A DNA stretch of 64,000 nucleotides, from contig NZ_CP006644.1 of assembly GCF_000512205.2 (NCBI RefSeq), forward strand, positions 3,218,520 to 3,282,519. Direction: 5' to 3'. Position numbers and translations under genes: made by a program. Below, one piece after another: positions 27,462 to 34,689 of the stretch; within the stretch, counting starts at the first letter, position 1, and every line of letters begins with the position of its first letter. The stretch comes from Sphingomonas sanxanigenens DSM 19645 = NX02. GTDB lineage: Bacteria; Pseudomonadota; Alphaproteobacteria; Sphingomonadales; Sphingomonadaceae. Under the pieces are notes generated by a model, which was not told the origin of the DNA, searched no databases, and saw nothing but the letters and a program-made list of their open reading frames with translations.

Positions 27462-29702
27462 ATGGCGGCAGACGCGGTGGTGGAACGGCTCGTCGTCAGC
27501 GGCGGGGATGGCGGCGTGCCGTTGATCCTCGGCGCTGGAGACAGTGTGCGGATCGTCGATCCCGAAGGGTTGCAGCCGGGCCTGCTGCAGGTGAAGGCCG
27601 CGGGCCCCATCGCCGAGGCGCTGCCCGCGCTCGCCGATCGGGCCGTGCCGCTTGCCGCCCTGCCCGCGGCGCTGGCCGAACGCGCCGCCGGAATCGATGG
27701 CGAGGCGGCCACGATCGGGCTGTTCGGCGCCGGCGCGCCGCCCGGCAGTGCGATCGCCTTCACCGTCGAGGCGCCCCTCGCCTGCCTCGTCGCGGCGCCC
27801 GGCGCACCGATGGCGCCCGACGAACAGAACCCGCCGACCGACCTGCAATTGTTCGTCACCCGCGCGCCGCGCGCGACGGTGGCCGCACCGCCGCCGCTCG
27901 CCGAACCCAAGCTCGACCTGCGCATCGATGCGGCGACGGCACGCTCCTATGTCGTCAAGGCGGGCGACTACATCCAGATCATCGACGTCGAGGGCAAGCA
28001 ATGCTCCGACTTCCTCGCCTTCGACGCGGCCGCGCTCGAACAGGGCAAGGAATATGGGCTCGATCCCACCGTCACCCGCACCCTGATGGGCAATGCTTTC
28101 GCCAAGCCCGGCCTGCATTCGCGCTATTTCGACGCGACAATGCGCCCGCTGGTGGAGATCGTGCGCGATACCGTGGGTCGGCACGACACCTTCCTGCTCG
28201 CCTGCAGCGCGAAATATTACGAGGATCTCGGCTATCCCGGTCACGCCAACTGCACGGAGAATTTCAACCGCGCGCTCGAGCCGTACGGCGTCGAAGCCCG
28301 CAAGGGCTGGCCGGCGATCAACTTCTTCTACAACACCGTCGTCGGCCATGACGAGCAGATCGGCTTCGACGAGCCCTGGTCGCGCCCCGGCGACTATGTG
28401 CTGCTGCGCGCGCTGACCGATCTCGTCTGCGCCTCATCCTCCTGCGCCGACGATGTCGATGCCGCCAATGGCTGGAACCCCACCGACATCCATGTGCGCG
28501 TCTATGACGGCGCCGCCGCCATCACACCAGGAATCACCCATCGCATGACTCCAGACGCTCCGCCGCGCCTGACGCGGGAGACCAGCTTTCATTCCCGCAC
28601 CGCGGCGCTGACGCGCAACTTCGTCGAATATCGCGGCTTCTGGCTGCCCACCTGCTTCACCGGCGAGGGCGCAGTCGCCGAATATTGGGCGTGCCGCGAG
28701 CGCGCGGTGGTGATGGACCTGTCCGCGCTGCGCAAGTTCGAGGTCATCGGTCCCGATGCCGAGGCGCTGATGCAACTGGCGGTAACGCGCGACGTGACCA
28801 AGCTCGCCGTCGGCCAGATCGTCTACACCGCGATGTGCTACGAGACCGGCGGGATGATCGACGACGGCACCGTCTTCCGGATGGGGCCGCACGCATTCCG
28901 CTGGGTGTGCGGAGACGATTATTGCGGCGTCTGGCTGCGCGAACTCGCTGCCCGCCATGGCCTCCACGTCTTCGTGAAGTCCTCGACCGACCAGCTTCAC
29001 AATGTCGCGCTGCAGGGGCCGCTCGCGCGCGAGATCCTGGCGCCGCTGGTGACGACGCCGCGCCATCTGGCGACGGTCGACGAACTGAAATGGTTCCGCT
29101 TCACCACCGGCCGTATCGCCGATGTGCCGGTGATGGTGTCGCGCACCGGCTATACCGGCGAACTGGGCTATGAGATCTGGTGCCATCCGAGCCAGGCCGG
29201 CGCGGTGTGGGATGCGCTGTTCGCGGCAGGCGGCCCCAAAGGCATGCTGCCGTTCGGGCTCGACGCGCTCGACATGGTGCGGATCGAAGCCGGGCTGGTG
29301 TTCGTCGGCTATGAATTCTGCGACCAGACCGATCCGTTCGAGGCCGGCATCGGCTTCGCGGTGCCCAAGGCCAAGGAGGCGCCCTATGTCGGTGCCGAGG
29401 CATTGCGCCGCCGCCGCGAGGCGCCGCAGCGCACGCTCGTCGGGCTCGATGTCGCCGGCGCGGAGCCGGTCGGTCATGGCGATCCGGTTTTTTCGGGCCG
29501 GATGCAGGTCGGGGTGGTGACGAGCGCGACGCGATCGCCCATCCTCGGCAAGACGATCGCGCTGGCGCGCGTGGACACCAGCATGTCCCCGCTCGGCACC
29601 GCGCTCGAGATCGGCAAGCTGGACGGCCACCAGAAGCGCATCGGCGCCACGGTCGTCCGCTTCCCGCATTACGACCCTGACAAGACGCGCGTGCGGGCCT
29701 GA
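27462..29702 (+). CDS. tdm: trimethylamine N-oxide demethylase (DUF1989 + GcvT)
   Basis: A two-domain enzyme of 746 residues that splits trimethylamine N-oxide into dimethylamine and formaldehyde. The N-terminal half is a DUF1989 domain (about 150-350); C248, C264 and C328 have the same 16/64 spacing as the zinc-binding cysteines I recall for the Methylocella enzyme. The C-terminal half (from about 370) is a tetrahydrofolate-binding GcvT domain (RTGYTGELGYEIW, DALDMVRIEAGLVFVGYEF) that can trap the formaldehyde. I use ATG 27462; GTG codons at 27447 (overlapping the tmm stop) and 27459 are also possible. It forms an operon with tmm and amtB. Confidence 0.93.
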   Translation: MAADAVVERLVVSGGDGGVPLILGAGDSVRIVDPEGLQPGLLQVKAAGPIAEALPALADRAVPLAALPAALAERAAGIDGEAATIGLFGAGAPPGSAIAFTVEAPLACLVAAPGAPMAPDEQNPPTDLQLFVTRAPRATVAAPPPLAEPKLDLRIDAATARSYVVKAGDYIQIIDVEGKQCSDFLAFDAAALEQGKEYGLDPTVTRTLMGNAFAKPGLHSRYFDATMRPLVEIVRDTVGRHDTFLLACSAKYYEDLGYPGHANCTENFNRALEPYGVEARKGWPAINFFYNTVVGHDEQIGFDEPWSRPGDYVLLRALTDLVCASSSCADDVDAANGWNPTDIHVRVYDGAAAITPGITHRMTPDAPPRLTRETSFHSRTAALTRNFVEYRGFWLPTCFTGEGAVAEYWACRERAVVMDLSALRKFEVIGPDAEALMQLAVTRDVTKLAVGQIVYTAMCYETGGMIDDGTVFRMGPHAFRWVCGDDYCGVWLRELAARHGLHVFVKSSTDQLHNVALQGPLAREILAPLVTTPRHLATVDELKWFRFTTGRIADVPVMVSRTGYTGELGYEIWCHPSQAGAVWDALFAAGGPKGMLPFGLDALDMVRIEAGLVFVGYEFCDQTDPFEAGIGFAVPKAKEAPYVGAEALRRRREAPQRTLVGLDVAGAEPVGHGDPVFSGRMQVGVVTSATRSPILGKTIALARVDTSMSPLGTALEIGKLDGHQKRIGATVVRFPHYDPDKTRVRA

Positions 29703-29735
29703 TCGCCGACACGCGCCACCGGGTCGAAGGAGAGG

Positions 29736-31109
29736 ATGTCGCAACGACAAGAATCGGGGGTGCGACACATGACGAGCGGGTTGAGTGGAGTTGCTTTTGA
29801 GCGCGGCCGCCGGATGGGGCTGGCGGCAGCCATTGGTTCGATCGCGCTGCTGCCGGGTACGGCGATGGCGCAGGCGCCTGAGCCGGTGCTGAGCGGCGGC
29901 GATACCGCCTTCGTCGCGGCCTGTTCGCTGTTCGTGATGCTGATGATGCTGCCCGGCCTCGCATTGTTCTACGCGGGCATGGGCCGCGCCAAGAATGTGC
30001 TGTCGATCCTGACGCAGGTCTTCGCCAGCGCTGCGCTGATCTGCGTGCTTTGGACGATGGTGGGCTATTCGCTCGCCTTCGCCGAAAACCCTGTCTACGG
30101 CTCGGTGATCGGCGGGCTCGGCAAGGCGTTCCTCAACGGCGTGACGCAGGACAGCCTCGTCGGCACCCTGCCCGAATATCTCTATTTCCTGTTCATGATG
30201 CTGTTCGCGGCAATCACCCCGCCGATCATCGTCGGCGCCTTCGCGGAGCGCATCCGCTTCTCGGCGGTGATGATCTTCATGACGGTGTGGTTCCTGGTCA
30301 ACTATGTGCCGATGGCGCATATGGCGTGGGGCGGCGGCTGGGTGTTCGACATCGGCGCGCAGGATTTCGCCGGCGGCAACGTCGTCCACCTCAACGCCGG
30401 CATCGCCGCGCTCGTCGCCGCCTATATGGTCGGCCCGCGCCACGGCCTCGGCACGCCGGCAATGGCGCCGCACAACATGACGATGACCTTCACCGGCGGA
30501 TCGATGCTGTGGGTGGGCTGGCTCGCCTTCTGCGGCGGCTGCGCGCTCGTCGCCAACGGCTTCGCGATGCTGATCATGGTCAACACCCTGCTCGGCGGCG
30601 CCGCGGGCGCGCTGTCATGGATGCTCACCGAATGGGTGCATCGCCGCCGCCCGAGCACGCTCGGCGTGGTCTCCGGCGCGATCGCCGGGCTGGTCGCGAT
30701 CACCCCGGCCTGCGGCTTCGTCAGCCCGATGGGCGCGATCGGGATCGGCCTGCTGGTGTCGCCGGTCTGCGTGTGGGCGGTCGAAAGCCTCAAGCATCGC
30801 TTCGGCTATGACGATTCGTTCGACGTGTTCGGCGTCCACGGCGTCGGCGCGTTCGTCGGCGGGCTGCTGACGACGGTGTTCGCAACGCCCGCGCTCGGCG
30901 GCGTCGGCTATCTTCAGGATCGCAGTTTCGTCGAGCAGATGGGCGTGCAGATCGGCATCATGGCGTTCAGCATCGCCGTCTCCGCTGCCACCACCTACAT
31001 CGCCCTCAAGATCGCCGACATGATCGTTGGGCTGAGGGTGAGCGAGGACGAGGAACAGATGGGCCTCGACGTCGCCGCGCATGGCGAGACGGGGTATCGG
31101 ATGAGCTGA
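29736..31109 (+). CDS. amtB: ammonium transporter, Amt family
   Basis: A 457-residue membrane protein with a cleavable-looking N-terminal segment (GSIALLPGTAMAQA) and about eleven transmembrane helices. Family landmarks are LALFYAGMGRAKNVLS, FDIGAQDFAGGNVVHLNAG (pore His region) and FDVFGVHGVGAFVGGLL. It would recover ammonium lost during amine breakdown, or carry ammonium or methylammonium. It lies 33 bases after tdm with a good AAGGAGAGG site, so it is probably in the tmm-tdm operon. No glnK gene is adjacent. Confidence 0.93.
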   Translation: MSQRQESGVRHMTSGLSGVAFERGRRMGLAAAIGSIALLPGTAMAQAPEPVLSGGDTAFVAACSLFVMLMMLPGLALFYAGMGRAKNVLSILTQVFASAALICVLWTMVGYSLAFAENPVYGSVIGGLGKAFLNGVTQDSLVGTLPEYLYFLFMMLFAAITPPIIVGAFAERIRFSAVMIFMTVWFLVNYVPMAHMAWGGGWVFDIGAQDFAGGNVVHLNAGIAALVAAYMVGPRHGLGTPAMAPHNMTMTFTGGSMLWVGWLAFCGGCALVANGFAMLIMVNTLLGGAAGALSWMLTEWVHRRRPSTLGVVSGAIAGLVAITPACGFVSPMGAIGIGLLVSPVCVWAVESLKHRFGYDDSFDVFGVHGVGAFVGGLLTTVFATPALGGVGYLQDRSFVEQMGVQIGIMAFSIAVSAATTYIALKIADMIVGLRVSEDEEQMGLDVAAHGETGYRMS

Positions 31110-31110
31110 G

Positions 31111-31325
31111 CCATTCTGAGCCCCTCCCCTTCAGGGAGGGGAAGGGGGTGGGGAGCGACGACGGGGGCTCAATGCCCCCGTTGACGCTGTTTTCCGGCGT
31201 TGCCGGAAGCGCGCTGCGCTCGCCTCCACCCCAACCCGACATCGGGTGGGACTGCCCCCGGCAGTCCAAGTCCAGTCCGGGGGACTGGACGACCCGATGC
31301 CCTGAAGAGGAGGGGCTTGAACAGC
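31111..31325. other. hairpin-rich intergenic segment (terminator region between convergent genes)
   Basis: Between convergent amtB and the XRE regulator four perfect hairpins follow one another. They are CCCCTCCC/GGGAGGGG at 31121-31141, GGGGGC/GCCCCC at 31163-31179, GGACTGCC/GGCAGTCC at 31249-31267 and GTCCAGTCC/GGACTGGAC at 31270-31290. The first may be a terminator for amtB. No gene is seen here. Confidence 0.6.
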
Positions 31326-31985
31326 TCAACCCGCCCCGCGCGGATAGATGATGATCGACAGATACCGCATCGGATGCGTGATCAATTCCTCCGGGCCATG
31401 CTGCGCGCCGGAATCGAACATCAGCGTATCGCCCGGGCGCAGATGATAGGTCTCGCCGCCATGGCGATAGCTGAGTTCGCCCTCCAGCATGTAGATCAGC
31501 TCGGTGCCCTGGTGCGCGAAGCTGGTGTGGGGCTGGGCGCCTTCGTGCAAGGTGATCAGATAGGGCTCGACGATCACCTCGCCGCGCAGCAGATGGCCGA
31601 GCAGCTGGTAATTATGGCCTGACTTGGTGCCGCGCCGCTCGATGCTGACGCCCTGCCCTGCCGGCACATAGGAGCAATCCTGCCGCTCCTCGACCGAGGT
31701 AAACAGACTGGAGATCGGGACTGACAGCGCCCGCGCGATCGACTGGATCGTCGTCAGCGAGGCCGAGATGCCGCCATTCTCGATCTTGGACATCATGCCG
31801 AGCGAGATGCCCGCCGCATTGGCCAGATCGGACACCGACAGATCCTGCTTGCGCCGCATCAGGCGGATCTGCGCGCCCAATTCCTTTTCCAACTGGCGTT
31901 GATCGACCGACGGCGCGTTCGAGCCGGTCTTGTATTCCTCCGCCTCCGACGGCTCCTCGGCTTTTGCCCGCAAAGATCTCGCCAA
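31326..31985 (-). CDS. XRE-cupin transcriptional regulator
   Basis: A 219-residue regulator with a Cro/CI helix-turn-helix (about 35-95: LSVSDLANAAGISLGMMSKI) and a C-terminal cupin domain (about 140-215: HTSFAHQGTELIYMLEGELS, LRPGDTLMFDSGAQH). Such proteins sense small molecules, often amino acid or amine derivatives. It is located between the tmm-tdm-amtB and mgd operons, which makes it a good candidate for binding the TTTCTTNNNRGGAAANT palindromes found before the methylamine operons. That pairing is inference. Confidence 0.88.
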   Translation of the reverse strand: MARSLRAKAEEPSEAEEYKTGSNAPSVDQRQLEKELGAQIRLMRRKQDLSVSDLANAAGISLGMMSKIENGGISASLTTIQSIARALSVPISSLFTSVEERQDCSYVPAGQGVSIERRGTKSGHNYQLLGHLLRGEVIVEPYLITLHEGAQPHTSFAHQGTELIYMLEGELSYRHGGETYHLRPGDTLMFDSGAQHGPEELITHPMRYLSIIIYPRGAG

Positions 31986-32066
31986 ATCGACTGCTCCTCG
32001 TTTCCATCCTGCTTCTGTTGATCCGGGCTGGTAGAGTCTGTGCTCCCCTCGGCCCGAAACGCTTCC

Positions 32067-33083
32067 CTATATCATCGCTGCGCCGTGGCCGTCGAAAGTC
32101 TTTATGTTGCTTGGCGCGCGGCGCACCTGTTGCGGGGCCATGCCGAACTGCGTCTTGAACGCGCGCGAGAAATGGCTGCTGCTGGCAAAACCGCAGATCG
32201 CGCCGACCTCCGTCACCGACAGCGCGGTCGCGCGCAGCAGTTGCTGCGCGCGTTCGAGGCGGATGCGGCGATAGACCTCCTGCACGGTCGCGCCCAATGT
32301 CTGGACGAACAGCCGCTCGAGATGGCGCAGCGAAACCCCGGCGACCCCGGCCAGCACCTCGCGACCGACGGGCTCCTCTAGCGCCGCCTCCATCGTCGCC
32401 AGCGCGCGCAGCACGCGCGCATCCTTGACGCCGAAGCGGTCGGCGAGGCTCGATCGCTGCGGCCGTTCTGGCCCGCGCGTCTCGGTGCGGATGAACCATT
32501 CACCCACCCGCATCGCCAGCGCCGCGCCATGGTCGCGCTCGATGAGGTCGAGCGCGAGGTCGAGCCCGGCGGTGCCGCCCGCGCAGGTCATCCGCTTGCG
32601 ATCGACGACATAGAGGCCGGTATCGAGCGCGACGTCGGGAAAGGCATCGCGAAACGCGGCGGCATGCTCCCAGTGGATCGTCGCGCGATAGCCGTCGAGC
32701 AGCCCGGCCCGCGCCAGCAGATAGGGGCCGCCCGATACCCCCGCGATCGCAACGCCGCGCGACGCGAGCCGGCGCAGCCAGCCGAAGGTCGCCGCGTCGC
32801 GGAACAGGCTGGGATCGCCGCCCGCGAACACCAGCAGCATGTCGCACGCGGTCGCCGCCCCCACCTTCGCATCGGCGACCACCATCGCGCCGTTGGAGGC
32901 GGAGACCGGCCGTCCGTCGACCGAGATGTGCGCCCAGCGATAGAGGTCGGCGCGCGCGAGTTCGTTGGCAGCGCGGAAGGGCTCGATCACGGAGGCGTAG
33001 GAGAGCAGCGCGAACCCGTCGACCAGCAGCAGCCCGAGCATCCTCGGGGCGGGATCGGCAGCCGTCTTGTCGCTTGCGGTCAT
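32067..33083 (-). CDS. GlxA-type AraC-family transcriptional activator
   Basis: A 339-residue regulator with an N-terminal DJ-1/PfpI-like amidotransferase-fold domain (about 15-190: LGLLLVDGFALLSYASVIEP, VAIAGVSGGPYLLARAGLL) and a C-terminal AraC helix-turn-helix (about 235-325: EVGAICGFASSSHFSRAF). GlxA/GbdR-type proteins commonly control quaternary-amine and methylamine catabolism. ATG 33083 has ACAGGA upstream; a GTG at 33113 is less likely. It is divergent from mgdA and shares its 89-base control region. Confidence 0.88.
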   Translation of the reverse strand: MTASDKTAADPAPRMLGLLLVDGFALLSYASVIEPFRAANELARADLYRWAHISVDGRPVSASNGAMVVADAKVGAATACDMLLVFAGGDPSLFRDAATFGWLRRLASRGVAIAGVSGGPYLLARAGLLDGYRATIHWEHAAAFRDAFPDVALDTGLYVVDRKRMTCAGGTAGLDLALDLIERDHGAALAMRVGEWFIRTETRGPERPQRSSLADRFGVKDARVLRALATMEAALEEPVGREVLAGVAGVSLRHLERLFVQTLGATVQEVYRRIRLERAQQLLRATALSVTEVGAICGFASSSHFSRAFKTQFGMAPQQVRRAPSNIKTFDGHGAAMI

Positions 33084-33129
33084 GTATTCGTCCTGTAGGG
33101 ACAAGCAGCCCACTTCGGAAGCCGCTAAT

Positions 33130-33146
33130 TTTCCTTCAGGGCAAAT
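33130..33146. promoter_or_regulatory. candidate operator upstream of mgdA
   Basis: TTTCCTTCAGGGCAAAT matches the palindrome TTTCTTNNNRGGAAANT at most positions, with two differences. It lies 27 bases before mgdA and 47 before the GlxA-type regulator. A second half-site (ATTTTCCTAGG) follows at about 33149, and TCCTGTAGGGA, similar to the mgsA-tmm site at 26010, lies at 33091-33101. Confidence 0.4.
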
Positions 33147-33172
33147 AATTTTCCTAGGTTCAAGAAGCCGCC

Positions 33173-34426
33173 ATGCGTTACTCCGTCTTCAGTCTGCTGG
33201 CAAATGCCCTTGGCGGGCATCGCGGTTGGCGCCCGACCTGGCGCGACGCGGCGCCGCGCGACGGCTATGACATCGTCATCGTCGGCGGCGGCGGCCATGG
33301 CCTCGCGACCGCGCATTATCTCGCCAAGGTTCATGGCATCACCCGCGTTGCGGTGGTCGAGAAGGGCTGGATCGGCGGCGGCAATGCCGGGCGCAACACC
33401 ACCATCATCCGTTCCAACTATCTGCTGCCCGGCAACGAGCCCTTCTACGAATGGTCGATGAAGCTGTGGGAAGGGCTGGAACAGGATCTGAACTATAACG
33501 CGATGGTCAGCCAGCGCGGCGTGCTCAACCTCTATCATTCGGATGCGCAGCGCGATGCCTATGCGCGGCGCGGCAATTCGATGCGGCTGCACGGGGCCGA
33601 TTCCGAGCTGCTCGATCGCGATGCGGTGCGACGGATGGCGCCCTTCCTCGATTTCGACCAGGGCCGCTTCCCGATCATGGGCGGGCTGCTGCAGCGCCGC
33701 GGCGGCACCGCCCGGCACGACGCGGTCAACTGGGGCTATGCGCGCAGCGCCTCCGATCGCGGCGTCGACATCATCCAGAACTGCGCGGTCACCGGCTTCC
33801 TGCGCGATGCGTCAGGCGCGGTGACGGGCGTGGAAACCACGCGCGGCAGCATCCGCGCCGGCAAGGTCGGCATGGCGGTGGCGGGGCACAGCTCGACGGT
33901 TGCGGCGATGGCGGGGCTGCAGCTTCCGCTCGAAAGCCATGTGCTGCAGGCGTTCGTGTCCGAAGGGCTCAAGCCCGTCATCCCCGGCGTCATCACCTTC
34001 GGCGCCGGCCATTTCTACATCAGCCAGTCCGACAAGGGCGGGCTCGTGTTCGGCGGCGATATCGACGGCTACAACAGCTACGCCCAGCGCGGAAACCTGC
34101 CGGTGATTGAGGACGTCTGCGAAGGCGGCATGGCGGTGATGCCGATGATCGGCCGTGCCCGCCTGCTGAGAAGCTGGGGCGGCATCATGGACATGTCGAT
34201 GGACGGATCGCCGATCATCGACAGCACCCCCGTCGCTGGCCTCTATCTCAACGCCGGCTGGTGCTATGGCGGCTTCAAGGCGACGCCCGCCTCCGGCTGG
34301 TGCTTCGCGCACCTGCTGGCCACCGATACGCCGCACGAGACCGCCACCGCCTACCGGTACGACCGGTTCCGGACCGGTCACATGATCGACGAAAAGGGCC
34401 AGGGCGCCCAACCCAATCTTCACTGA
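33173..34426 (+). CDS. mgdA: N-methylglutamate dehydrogenase subunit A (SoxB-like)
   Basis: A 417-residue FAD-dependent amine oxidoreductase homologous to sarcosine oxidase beta. The dinucleotide motif is DIVIVGGGGHGLATAHYLA, followed by VVEKGWIGGGNAGRNTTIIR and the C-terminal substrate-side segment LYLNAGWCYGGFKATPASGW. In the N-methylglutamate pathway MgdABCD oxidises N-methylglutamate to glutamate and passes the methyl carbon to tetrahydrofolate. It opens the mgdABCD operon. A true sarcosine oxidase cannot be excluded by sequence alone, but mgs and gmaS nearby favour Mgd. Confidence 0.9.
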   Translation: MRYSVFSLLANALGGHRGWRPTWRDAAPRDGYDIVIVGGGGHGLATAHYLAKVHGITRVAVVEKGWIGGGNAGRNTTIIRSNYLLPGNEPFYEWSMKLWEGLEQDLNYNAMVSQRGVLNLYHSDAQRDAYARRGNSMRLHGADSELLDRDAVRRMAPFLDFDQGRFPIMGGLLQRRGGTARHDAVNWGYARSASDRGVDIIQNCAVTGFLRDASGAVTGVETTRGSIRAGKVGMAVAGHSSTVAAMAGLQLPLESHVLQAFVSEGLKPVIPGVITFGAGHFYISQSDKGGLVFGGDIDGYNSYAQRGNLPVIEDVCEGGMAVMPMIGRARLLRSWGGIMDMSMDGSPIIDSTPVAGLYLNAGWCYGGFKATPASGWCFAHLLATDTPHETATAYRYDRFRTGHMIDEKGQGAQPNLH

Positions 34427-34437
34427 GGCGACGGCAG

Positions 34438-34689
34438 ATGCGGATCCCCTGCCCCTATTGCGGCGAGCGTGACTCGATCGAGTTCGTCTATCGCGGCGAC
34501 GCTGCCCCCAGCCGGCCCGCCGGTGAGGACGGCTTCTACGACTATGTCTACACCCGCCGGAACCCGGCCGGGCAGATGCGCGAACTCTGGTATCACGCGC
34601 AGGGCTGCCGCACCTGGATCGAGGTGGAGCGCGACACCCGCACCCATGCGATCGCCGGCAGCCGCTTCGCCGCCGGGCGCGGCGCATGA
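34438..34689 (+). CDS. mgdB: N-methylglutamate dehydrogenase subunit B (SoxD-like)
   Basis: An 83-residue small subunit of the heterotetrameric oxidase, homologous to sarcosine oxidase delta, a zinc-binding protein. The start MRIPCPYCGERDSIEF gives the CxxC pair, and further ligands are probably in LWYHAQGCRTW. The gene lies 11 bases after mgdA and overlaps mgdC by 4 bases (ATGA). Confidence 0.92.
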   Translation: MRIPCPYCGERDSIEFVYRGDAAPSRPAGEDGFYDYVYTRRNPAGQMRELWYHAQGCRTWIEVERDTRTHAIAGSRFAAGRGA

